A stretch of DNA of 64,000 nt, taken from contig OY763407.1 of the NCBI GenBank assembly GCA_963667425.1, forward strand, positions 806,001 through 870,000. The letters run 5' to 3'. The notes beneath the pieces were generated by a model. That model worked only from the letters and a program-made list of their open reading frames with translations. It ran no database searches and was not told the origin of the DNA. Each line of letters opens with the position of its first letter. Position 1 is the stretch's first letter. Below are positions 32,338 to 40,697 of the stretch, in pieces. Position numbers and translations under genes: made by a program. This DNA comes from G963667425 sp963667425 [NCBI: bacterium]. GTDB taxonomy: Bacteria; UBP6; UBA1177.

Positions 32338-35300
32338 ATGGCAAACTTAAACGCCAGTTTACAGTTTCAAGCTTCTGTTGGAGTATCAGACAAACTGCTT
32401 TCCAACCTAAAAAGAATTGATGAAATCTGTACAAAACTTTCATTTAAAGTTGAAAGCAGTCTAAAAAGAATCAACAGAGAATTGGACGAAATTATCAAAA
32501 AATTGTCAACAATCATAGCTCTGTTAAATAATGAACTTGAAAGAAAAACTTTAGTAATTTTAGGCAAAATAAACAGTTATTTAATTGCCATTTTAAATAT
32601 TAATATAAAGCTTACTGCAAAAATATCAGTTAATTTAAAGAAAATCTATTCTGATCTGGATAATTTACATAAAACTGTAAATAAAATAGGAAATTCTTTA
32701 AATAAGAGCATCGAAACATTAAATAAAATTGATAATAAAATATCCAATCTTATAAACCACACTATTTCCAGACTAGAATTAGTAAAAAGAAAGTCAGAAG
32801 AACTATTAAATGGTCTATATAAACAAATTTCTGCCTTTTTAACAAAACTTGAAAAAAATATAATAGAAAAAGCTAATAAAATATATAACAAAATTTCTTC
32901 AACAATTGACGAGATTCAAAAACGTTTTTACCAGGCTGCATCCGCAATTGAGTCAAGAGCGGAAGCTCTGGCAAATAACATTGCTAAAACTGCCAACAAA
33001 ATGGCTAACAGGGTTTATAACACTGCATCAAGTCTCATGAGTAATCTTGAGAAGAGATTCAGTAAAGCTGCATCCGCAATTGAATCAAGAGCTGAATCTC
33101 TGGCAAATAACATTGCTAAAACTGCCAACAAGATGGCTAACAGGCTTTATAACACTGCTTCCAGTCTCATGAGTAATCTTGAAAAGAGATTCAGTAAAGC
33201 TGCATCAGTAATTGAATCAAGAGCAGAATCTCTGGCAAATAACATTGCTAAAACTGCCAACAAGATGGCTAACAGGCTTTATAACACTGCTTCCAGTCTC
33301 ATGAGTAATCTTGAAAAGAGATTCAGTAAAGCTGCATCAGTAATTGAATCAAGAGCAGAATCTCTGGCAAATAACATTGCTAAAACTGCCAACAAGATGG
33401 CTAACAGGCTTTATAACACTGCTTCCAGTCTCATGAGCAGTCTTGAGAAGAGATTCAGTAAAGCTGCATCAGTTATTGAGTCAAGAACAGAAGATCTGGC
33501 AAATAATATTGCTAAAACTGCCAACAAGATGGCTAACAGGGTTTATAACACTGCTTCAAATCTCATGGGTAATCTTGAGAAGAGATTCAGTAAAGCTGCA
33601 TCTGTTATGGAATCAAGAGCAGAAGCTTTAGCAAACAACATTGCTAAGACAGCCAATAAAATGGCTAACAGGCTTTACAACACTGTTTCTAGTCTCATGA
33701 GTAATCTTGAGAAGAGATTCAGTAAAGCTGCATCAGTTATGGAATCAAGAGCAGAAGCTTTAGCAAACAACATTGCTAAGACAGCCAATAAAATGGCTAA
33801 CAGGCTTTACAACACTGCTTCTAGTCTCATGAGCAGTCTTGAGAAGAGATTCAGTAAAGCTGCATCAGTTATGGAATCAAGAGCAGAAGCTCTGGCAAAT
33901 AACATTGCTAAAACTGCCAATAAAATGGCTAACAGGCTTTATAACACTGCTTCTAGTCTCATGAGTAATCTTGAGAAGAGATTCAGTAAAGCTGCATCAG
34001 TTATTGAGTCAAGAGCGGAAGCTCTGGCAAATAATATTGCTAAAACTGCCAATAAAATGGCTAACAGGCTTTACAACACTGCTTCTAGTCTCATGAGCAG
34101 TCTTGAGAAGAGATTCAGTAAAGCTGCATCAGTTATGGAATCAAGAGCAGAAGCTCTGGCAAATAACATTGCTAAGACAGCTAATAAAATGGCTAACAGG
34201 CTTTATAACACTGCTTCTAGTCTCATGGGTAAGCTTGGTAAAGAAGCTAATCAAATAGTCTCTGGAATAGAAAGAAAAATCAGCAACATTTTAGATAAAG
34301 CAAGTAATGCAATGGCTGATCTTAATCAGCTAATGAACAATCTTACAAATAATGCACTTAAACTTTTAGATGCTGCGTCAAAAATTGCAAATTCTGTAAA
34401 AGAGTCATTAAAAAGCGTTTCTGATATTGCAAAATCAGTTTCAGATACCTTTAAAAGTGTTTCTAACATCGCAAACTCGTTAGATAATTCTTTAAAAACC
34501 ATTAATAAAATACAAAACGGAGCTTCTAAAACAGTTTCAGATGTAAGTAAAGGAATTTCATCAATAGTTAATGACATAAAAGATCTTTCAAAAGGCTCTT
34601 CTAAAGGTAAAACAAATTTTGGGCCAGATATAGAAGGATTTATAAACTCATTAAATGCAAATAAAGATAAAATTTCAGATGCAATAAGTGGCATTTTCTT
34701 AGCAGGCTTCAGTAAAATTGGAGACAAAATAGGAAGTGCTTTAGAAAAAATCTATCCCAGTATAAAGAAAAGCATAAAAAAAGAAATATATGAAATAGGA
34801 AATGAAATTGAAAAAGGCGTTGGCGGTATAGCAAAACAACTTGCATCTGAAGCATCAACCGTTGTTAATAACATTGAAAAAGCAGCAGATAGAATAGCTT
34901 CTAAACCAGCAAAAATTGTTAAAGAAATTATGGACAGTATGCCGGATGTAGATGGAACTATCAATAAAGTTGAAAAAACTATAACATCTATTTCAAATAA
35001 AATTTCTAAAGGTATAAGTAAAAATTCAATTACAGACTTCATATCTTCTAAAAAGCAGAATATTACAGATAAAGCCAGTGGTTTTGTATCATCAATAAAA
35101 AGCAAGGGAAGTGGTTTTGCTAATTCAATTAAAGGAAGCTTAGGCAAGGCAGGAGATTTTATTCCAGCAGGAATTGGAAGTATAGCAGGGAAGTTTGCCG
35201 GTCCTGATATGACTGAATTTAACAGACAGCTGGTAGAAACTACAAACAATCTTGCGACACTTGCATCTGTACTAAAAAAGATTTCTGATACACTTGCAGT

Positions 35301-35592
35301 CATCTCAGGTTATCTGGGTAAACTTTTCCCTTCATCTCAATCACAGGATAATTCCGGAAAATCAGGTAAAGAAGAAGGCAGAAAAAAATTTAATCCAGAA
35401 AATATCAGTGACAGCATATCAAAGACTAAAATTAGCGGCGAAGCAACAATAACTTATGCTCCAGTGATTAATATTAATACACCGGCAAATACAGCTTTTG
35501 GAGAATCAGCTCTTAAAAATATAATAGATGAACATCTTAGAAAATTTGAAGAAACGATTAAAAGAAACAAAACTTTAGCATATAACAAATAG
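32338..35592 (+). CDS. Tail tape-measure protein with ten 44-residue repeats
   Basis: A 1084-residue, almost entirely helical protein placed between the E/E' chaperone and gpU, the tape-measure position. Residues 194-633 are ten tandem 44-residue repeats ('EKRFSKAASVIESRAESLAN...'). The flanks are Lys/Ser-rich helices, and the C-terminal third contains 'GAGIGS'-like Gly-rich stretches. No lysozyme or peptidase domain was recognised. The tape measure sets tail length, so repeat number would tune it. The usual strong hydrophobic stretch of many tape measures is weak here. Confidence 0.85.
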   Translation: MANLNASLQFQASVGVSDKLLSNLKRIDEICTKLSFKVESSLKRINRELDEIIKKLSTIIALLNNELERKTLVILGKINSYLIAILNINIKLTAKISVNLKKIYSDLDNLHKTVNKIGNSLNKSIETLNKIDNKISNLINHTISRLELVKRKSEELLNGLYKQISAFLTKLEKNIIEKANKIYNKISSTIDEIQKRFYQAASAIESRAEALANNIAKTANKMANRVYNTASSLMSNLEKRFSKAASAIESRAESLANNIAKTANKMANRLYNTASSLMSNLEKRFSKAASVIESRAESLANNIAKTANKMANRLYNTASSLMSNLEKRFSKAASVIESRAESLANNIAKTANKMANRLYNTASSLMSSLEKRFSKAASVIESRTEDLANNIAKTANKMANRVYNTASNLMGNLEKRFSKAASVMESRAEALANNIAKTANKMANRLYNTVSSLMSNLEKRFSKAASVMESRAEALANNIAKTANKMANRLYNTASSLMSSLEKRFSKAASVMESRAEALANNIAKTANKMANRLYNTASSLMSNLEKRFSKAASVIESRAEALANNIAKTANKMANRLYNTASSLMSSLEKRFSKAASVMESRAEALANNIAKTANKMANRLYNTASSLMGKLGKEANQIVSGIERKISNILDKASNAMADLNQLMNNLTNNALKLLDAASKIANSVKESLKSVSDIAKSVSDTFKSVSNIANSLDNSLKTINKIQNGASKTVSDVSKGISSIVNDIKDLSKGSSKGKTNFGPDIEGFINSLNANKDKISDAISGIFLAGFSKIGDKIGSALEKIYPSIKKSIKKEIYEIGNEIEKGVGGIAKQLASEASTVVNNIEKAADRIASKPAKIVKEIMDSMPDVDGTINKVEKTITSISNKISKGISKNSITDFISSKKQNITDKASGFVSSIKSKGSGFANSIKGSLGKAGDFIPAGIGSIAGKFAGPDMTEFNRQLVETTNNLATLASVLKKISDTLAVISGYLGKLFPSSQSQDNSGKSGKEEGRKKFNPENISDSISKTKISGEATITYAPVININTPANTAFGESALKNIIDEHLRKFEETIKRNKTLAYNK
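32917..34236 (+). repeat. Ten 132-bp tandem repeats in the tape-measure gene
   Basis: Exactly ten units of 132 bases (1320 bases in total). Units 2-10 are very similar at DNA level; the stretch through units 3 and 4 is essentially identical. They differ by small substitutions (I/M in 'VIESR', S/N at the hinge), consistent with recent unequal crossover or slippage. Coding phase is kept throughout. Confidence 0.95.
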
Positions 35593-35599
35593 GTTTTCC

Positions 35600-36106
35600 A
35601 TGTATCTCAACAACATATATTTCAAAGCAATTGAAAGTCCTTTAAGTGAAAAATATAAAAGGACAAGAACATATGCACAATTGAAACCAGCTCTTGGGAA
35701 AGCAACTCTTCATGATAAAGGAGAAAATTTAACTGAACTCTCTCTTACAATGTATTTTCATGCTTCATTTTGTAATCCTGGCAATCAGATAACAAAACTT
35801 AATGAAGCAATGGCAAAAGGTGAGCCACTCCCCTATTTTTGGAAAAATGGTGAATTTAAAGGTAATTTTGTAATAACAAGTATATCTGTAAATGCAGAAA
35901 AAAGGCTGTCAGACGGAACACTTCTTTCAGCAGAAATTGATGTGGAATTACTGGAATATAATGACGTTAATTTTCTGGAATCTACAAAAAAGAAATACAA
36001 AATACCAATATTGAATATAGAAATTGATATTGAACCTCCTACGTTAAGTGCAATAGGCAAAATAGCCGCTAAGAACATAGACATCAAAGCATTGATAAGG
36101 CGTTAA
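35600..36106 (+). CDS. Tail protein gpU-like
   Basis: A 168-residue protein matching P2 gpU in size and pattern: N-terminal 'YFKAIESPLSEKYKRTRTYA' and 'LTMYFHASFCNPGNQI'. In P2 it is a tail-completion/terminator component. It is eight bases after the tape-measure stop and followed by gpD. Confidence 0.8.
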   Translation: MYLNNIYFKAIESPLSEKYKRTRTYAQLKPALGKATLHDKGENLTELSLTMYFHASFCNPGNQITKLNEAMAKGEPLPYFWKNGEFKGNFVITSISVNAEKRLSDGTLLSAEIDVELLEYNDVNFLESTKKKYKIPILNIEIDIEPPTLSAIGKIAAKNIDIKALIRR

Positions 36107-36107
36107 A

Positions 36108-37070
36108 ATGAAACCGTATTATAAAATTCTATATAACGGGAAAAAAAGTACAAAAGTAATTGACCAGGCTGTATCATCACTGACATATAATTTCGCACAG
36201 ACGGGCAGATCTGACGAAATAGAAATAACTCTTTCAAATTTCAACAGTGCTTTTTTAGACGAACTATACCCGTCAGAGACTGATTTTATACTGCTCTTTA
36301 TGGGATATGAAAATGGAAATATATTGAATTGCGGTCAATTTCTTCTTGATGCACCTCAATTTGATCTTTATGACAAAAAAGTCTATTTAAAAGGAACGAG
36401 TACTAAGCTAAACAATATTCAATGTAACTACACAGAGCATAAAGAAACCAATTTAAACAAGATCGTTGAAGAAATTGCAAAAAATAATTCATTAAAATTA
36501 AAAGGAAGTATTGACACTAATATAAATATTTCTTCAAGATTACAATCACAGAAAACAGATGCTCAATTTTTAAATGAACTGGCAACAGATTTTGGATATA
36601 TCTTTAAAATTGACGGAGAAGATCTTATATTTTTGTCTTACAGTGAGTTAGAATCAAAAAAAGAAGATTTTACAATAAAATTAGATAATTTACTGGCAGG
36701 TTCCTCTTTAACCGATTCAAGAAGAATATATCAATTTTGTACTTTAAAATACACATCTAAAGGTAAAACCATAGAAATCACAACTGAAGATTCAAAAGTA
36801 AAAAATGGGCTGATCTTAAATGTTGAAAAGAGAGTTGAAAGTGAATCGCAGGGAAAAATAATTGCTTCAGCTCAATTAAAAGAAGCAAACAGAGAGCGAA
36901 TAACAGGTAGGTTTGTTTTTCAAGGCGAACCGAAAGTTGCAGCAGGAAGTGCAATTTCATTAACTGACGCAGGCAAGTTGTCAGGCAAATACTGCGTAAA
37001 AAATGGAACACACTCAATCTCTTCAGGAGAAGAAGGATTTATAACAAGTGTTGAGGTATATAAAATATGA
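36108..37070 (+). CDS. Baseplate hub gpD-like
   Basis: A 320-residue hub protein of the P2 gpD / late-control-D family. 'KVIDQAVSSLTYNFAQTGRS' and 'ISSRLQSQKTDAQFLNELAT' (hub beta-domain) and a C-terminal 'LSGKYCVKNGTHSISSGEEG' fit the family. The hub sits under the tube and carries the spike. The name late control D is historical; a structural role is expected. It overlaps the next gene by four bases. Confidence 0.85.
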   Translation: MKPYYKILYNGKKSTKVIDQAVSSLTYNFAQTGRSDEIEITLSNFNSAFLDELYPSETDFILLFMGYENGNILNCGQFLLDAPQFDLYDKKVYLKGTSTKLNNIQCNYTEHKETNLNKIVEEIAKNNSLKLKGSIDTNINISSRLQSQKTDAQFLNELATDFGYIFKIDGEDLIFLSYSELESKKEDFTIKLDNLLAGSSLTDSRRIYQFCTLKYTSKGKTIEITTEDSKVKNGLILNVEKRVESESQGKIIASAQLKEANRERITGRFVFQGEPKVAAGSAISLTDAGKLSGKYCVKNGTHSISSGEEGFITSVEVYKI

Positions 37071-37294
37071 GATACATAAAACACAGAATACAGGAAGGAG
37101 AAAGAATCGATCAGATATCTCAGAAATATTATGGGAATGTTACTAACATATATGACATTTTTGTAATAAACAGAGATTTAAAATTTCAATCTGATCTTAG
37201 TGAATATTCAGGGAATGAAATTTATATCCCAATAAAAGAAGATGAAGATTCTGAAATAATAGAAACCGTTTCACCTGGAATAAAAGGAGTATAA
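37067..37294 (+). CDS. Tail protein X-like (LysM-like fold)
   Basis: A 75-residue protein with 'IKHRIQEGERIDQISQKYYG', the tail-X signature related to LysM, and a terminal 'GNEIYIPI'. In P2-type baseplates it sits at the tube/hub junction. The ATG overlaps the stop of gpD. Confidence 0.82.
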   Translation: MRYIKHRIQEGERIDQISQKYYGNVTNIYDIFVINRDLKFQSDLSEYSGNEIYIPIKEDEDSEIIETVSPGIKGV

Positions 37295-37297
37295 GTT

Positions 37298-37537
37298 ATG
37301 GATATATCAGACCTTAATGATGAGTTAAAAAAAGCATTAAAAAGAGTAGGATTATTTAAAGAAGACAAAAGCCCGTTAGGAGATGCATTTATTAACGAAA
37401 TAAGTACCATTATCTTCAATACAGTAAAAACAATGTATAATGAAATCCAGACAAATATGAACACACACACACATACAGCACCAAGTGGAACAACAGGTGT
37501 GCCATTAGTACCATTAAAAGATATTAAACTATTGTAA
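37298..37537 (+). CDS. Small baseplate protein with HTHT spike-tip motif
   Basis: A 79-residue protein: helical N-terminal half followed by 'NTHTHTAPSGTTGVPLVPL'. His-Thr-His-Thr followed by a Gly/Pro-rich tail resembles the apex of P2 gpV/Mu gp45 spikes, where histidines bind iron. Here it is separate from the gpV-like protein encoded on the other strand. It may be a tip that docks on the spike, or a baseplate connector. No family is certain. Confidence 0.55.
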   Translation: MDISDLNDELKKALKRVGLFKEDKSPLGDAFINEISTIIFNTVKTMYNEIQTNMNTHTHTAPSGTTGVPLVPLKDIKLL

Positions 37538-37553
37538 ATACAGAGATATAAAC

Positions 37554-37880
37554 ATGAAAATAATTAACAGGTTAAATGCAAGCGAAACTATTTACTCTCA
37601 AAAAGAGATAATAAATCAGCGAATTGATATGCTTTTAATGACAGAAAAAGGAACAGTTCTGGGAGATCCTCTAAAAGGAATTAATGCAGCAATATATGAT
37701 CTGCCATTCGAAGAAGCAAGAGCAGAACTTTTAAGAGATCTGAATGAACAATTGGCGTTGTATCTTTCAGATATCGTTGTAGATAAGCTTGCAATATCAT
37801 ATGAAGACGGCGAAATGAAAGTAGATCTTTCATGGAGTTATAAAAATGGAACTATTGGTGAATACAGGAGATTAATATGA
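37554..37880 (+). CDS. Baseplate wedge protein gpW/gp25-like
   Basis: A 108-residue protein with the gp25/gpW fold pattern: 'QRIDMLLMTEKGTVLGDPLK' and 'AINAAIYDLPFEEARAELLR'. The gp25 family contains the E-P-R-like conserved region that nucleates sheath assembly on the baseplate. It overlaps the J-type gene by four bases. Confidence 0.8.
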   Translation: MKIINRLNASETIYSQKEIINQRIDMLLMTEKGTVLGDPLKGINAAIYDLPFEEARAELLRDLNEQLALYLSDIVVDKLAISYEDGEMKVDLSWSYKNGTIGEYRRLI

Positions 37881-38779
37881 CACAGCCAAGTTTTATAGAA
37901 AGAGACTATGATGCAATAAAACAGAGATTAATGAATTATGCGCCAACAATACAGCCAACTGATCCGGAATATATTCTCCTTGAACAGATAGCTTATGAAA
38001 TATACCTGTTAAGATGCAACGTTCAGGATGCATGTGCACAAAACCTTCTTGATTACAGTAACTATCCCGTACTTGATTATCTGGGAGATCTGCGTTCATG
38101 CACAAGAAATGAGAATGAATCAGATGATGATTATAGAAAAAGAATAAAACTTTCATTGAATGATTTCGCAGTTGCTGCACCAAGAGATGCATATATTTAT
38201 AAAACAAAATCAGTAAGCAACTCTATAATTGATGTTTATCCATATAGTCCTTCACGAGAAGATGGAACACCTAGCGGAGAAGCTTATATTTATCTTCTTG
38301 CAGAGGACTTCTGTACGGAAGATAACTATATGAATTTATTAAATAATATAAACAGTTTAACGCAAGATGAATTATTGCTTTTAAATAGAATGAAGGAAAT
38401 TAGAAACAATGTTGAAAACTCTCTCTCATCAGACAGAGAGAGAGCAATGACAGATAAAATAGTTGTTCTTTTCCCAAACAAAAAAGTTCCAGAGTACACT
38501 GTAAACATAGTTTTTAAATCAGCTTTGCAAGATATAGCTTTGGCTGTAAGCAATTTAAAAGATAAGGCAAAAAAATACATTATTGAAATAAAAAATCAGT
38601 TAGGAACAAATTTTATAACAAGTGAACTAATAGCAAGATTACAAACAGATGATATTTATAGTCTCAACATTGTTGAAGATGATACAGAAATAGAACCATA
38701 TTGTTTCGTGGATGCAACTATAAAAATAAGTTATAACAATGGCAGTGAAACTGTGACAGAAATAATATCATCTAACTAA
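37877..38779 (+). CDS. Baseplate wedge protein gpJ-like
   Basis: A 300-residue protein of the baseplate-J family: 'YILLEQIAYEIYLLRCNVQD' near the N-terminus, 'LDYLGDLRSCTRNENESDDD' (with the conserved L-x-x-x-R-x-E-S/D-D), and 'AAPRDAYIYKTKSVSNSI' in the middle. It forms the wedge arms together with W and I. It follows W with translational overlap. Confidence 0.88.
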   Translation: MTQPSFIERDYDAIKQRLMNYAPTIQPTDPEYILLEQIAYEIYLLRCNVQDACAQNLLDYSNYPVLDYLGDLRSCTRNENESDDDYRKRIKLSLNDFAVAAPRDAYIYKTKSVSNSIIDVYPYSPSREDGTPSGEAYIYLLAEDFCTEDNYMNLLNNINSLTQDELLLLNRMKEIRNNVENSLSSDRERAMTDKIVVLFPNKKVPEYTVNIVFKSALQDIALAVSNLKDKAKKYIIEIKNQLGTNFITSELIARLQTDDIYSLNIVEDDTEIEPYCFVDATIKISYNNGSETVTEIISSN

Positions 38780-38804
38780 TATATAAAGAAAAAAGGAGAA
38801 TAAA

Positions 38805-39443
38805 TTGAGCAGTAAATTACCATCAAGTATAGAAAATGCAAAGCTCATATCTTTATATGAAGCAGCATTAAAAGAACTTGTAAATATTACACTTGAAACA
38901 GCATTTCCATATGTTGTTAATGATAATATTAATTCTCCTGCACCTGAAATAGTTCCTGTAGTTGCTTCTGATATGGATGTTGCTGATATTGAATATCAGA
39001 TAGCAGCAGATAATGAACCCACAACAAAATATGAAAAAAGAAGAGACCTTATAAAAAACAGTTTCGAACTCCATCGTTATAAAGGAACTGTTAGAATACT
39101 GGAAGAGATCTTTGGCAAAGTGGGAAGAAGTGATGGACAGATAGAAGAATGGTTTGAATATAATGGAAATCCTTTTGAATATAAAATTCATATTAATACA
39201 CCATTAAATAAAGAAAATGGTAAAAAAGTTTTTGGCCTTATCGAAAGATATAAAAGACTTACAGCTAAACAGATAACCAGTTATGAAAATGATATATTTA
39301 ACTGGTATGCAGCATCAGGATTAAGATGTGATAGAATTATTAATTTTCCTGTGCAAACACTTACATCACCCGCTATATATTTTACAGATGCCAATGGAGA
39401 TAAATTTATAGATGCATTAGGCAACTATTTCGTGGAGGTATAA
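38805..39443 (+). CDS. Tail protein I-like
   Basis: A 212-residue protein starting at TTG with AGGAG six bases upstream. Sequence features of the P2 gpI family include 'ADIEYQIAADNEPTTKYEKR', 'NSFELHRYKGTVRILEEIFG' and a C-terminal 'NWYAASGLRCDRII'. It connects the wedge to the fibre proteins; the first rightward fibre gene follows after six bases. Confidence 0.82.
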   Translation: MSSKLPSSIENAKLISLYEAALKELVNITLETAFPYVVNDNINSPAPEIVPVVASDMDVADIEYQIAADNEPTTKYEKRRDLIKNSFELHRYKGTVRILEEIFGKVGRSDGQIEEWFEYNGNPFEYKIHINTPLNKENGKKVFGLIERYKRLTAKQITSYENDIFNWYAASGLRCDRIINFPVQTLTSPAIYFTDANGDKFIDALGNYFVEV

Positions 39444-39449
39444 ATTAAA

Positions 39450-40676
39450 ATGGCAAATATAAGATTTGATCAGAAAACAGAAAAGCAAGCGTTAGTTAAT
39501 GGTGATAAGATCGTTGTTGTTGATTCTGAGAATTTGGTTAACGGCAATCCTGATGTGGGGCTTGTAACTAAAGATAATCTGAAAAGCAGTTTGGGGCTTG
39601 CAGATGTAGCGACTTCTGGCAGCTATAATGATTTGACAGATAAGCCAGAAGGTTTATTGCAATTAGTTGAAGCAACAAATAGAACCGTGATAGTAGATAA
39701 AGATGCTGTTCCTATAGCAGGAAAAGTATTTAATACTTATTCTGATGCGGCTGCATACATTCAATCTGTAAACTCTGAAAATTCTGAAAAATGGACTGTT
39801 CGGTTTGGCGGCGGCGTTTATGATGTTGTGCTTCATGACCGGATAGATATTGTGGGAAATGGAACCACGCAGATAAATATTATAAACGGAGATGTCACAA
39901 AAAGTTACGGTTTTGGCGCTCCGGATATTTATTGCTGTAAAATAGTAATTAATAATTTTAATCCAAGCAGTGTTAACTATATAAGACTTTTTCAATGTAG
40001 AATTGATATATATTCTAATTGTACGAAGCTGTCATATAAGGCTTATAACAGCATTGTAGATTTTATTAAAGTTAATGATGTTTTAAATCTTAACTGGGGT
40101 GATCATTATTTTTGCAATGTTGTTTCTGATCTGACCGATTATGTCACTTTGATTAATTTTAATTTTTTTAACTGCCTTCTTTATAATTTCGAGCTTGGTT
40201 TTGGTAAAGCTTATAATTGTTATGTTAATAATATTAAACTTGTTAATGCTTCTTTTATTGATTGTTATGGACCGCATGGTCAGAATGCGCATGAATTTGT
40301 AGATGTAGATTATACAAGCTCTGATAATCTTGTTTTAAGTACAACCTACATCGGAAAGGATATAAGAGTAAGCAACTCAATTAATGTTATAATTTCATCA
40401 TTTCTTCAAATAACAGATAACACTGTTACAAAGTTTATACCGACTGTTGAAGGTGTTAAAATAACTTTTTCAGCAGAGACTTCAAGCGAACTTGTGTTTA
40501 AAAACAATGTTGCCGTTTTTGGAGATGTTGCGGAGCTTAGATGTTTAAAACCAAGCCCTAGGAAATGGCTTTTAACGGGATGTTCAGAAACAAGTGTTCC
40601 AGAAGATGCAATATATTCAGCAGACGGCGAGCTTCTTACAACCGCTGACGGCGAAACAATAATAACAGCAGATTAA
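39450..40676 (+). CDS. Tail fibre protein (fibre 4, rightward set)
   Basis: A 408-residue fibre. The N-terminus ('MANIRFDQKTEKQALVNGDK') is nearly the same as that of fibre 1 on the other strand. The body is beta-helix-like with Asn/Cys turns ('YCCKIVINNFNPSS'), and the end ('KWLLTGCSETSVPEDAIYSA') matches fibres 1 and 2. It follows gpI directly, as the default fibre position in this operon. Confidence 0.75.
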   Translation: MANIRFDQKTEKQALVNGDKIVVVDSENLVNGNPDVGLVTKDNLKSSLGLADVATSGSYNDLTDKPEGLLQLVEATNRTVIVDKDAVPIAGKVFNTYSDAAAYIQSVNSENSEKWTVRFGGGVYDVVLHDRIDIVGNGTTQINIINGDVTKSYGFGAPDIYCCKIVINNFNPSSVNYIRLFQCRIDIYSNCTKLSYKAYNSIVDFIKVNDVLNLNWGDHYFCNVVSDLTDYVTLINFNFFNCLLYNFELGFGKAYNCYVNNIKLVNASFIDCYGPHGQNAHEFVDVDYTSSDNLVLSTTYIGKDIRVSNSINVIISSFLQITDNTVTKFIPTVEGVKITFSAETSSELVFKNNVAVFGDVAELRCLKPSPRKWLLTGCSETSVPEDAIYSADGELLTTADGETIITAD

Positions 40677-40697
40677 TTTAATATTTAGGAGAAAATC

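Noticed and set aside
32917-34236. Regular repeats that might be taken for a CRISPR or satellite array
   Set aside because: The unit is 132 bases, in phase and fully coding within the tape-measure gene; there are no unique spacers and no cas genes.
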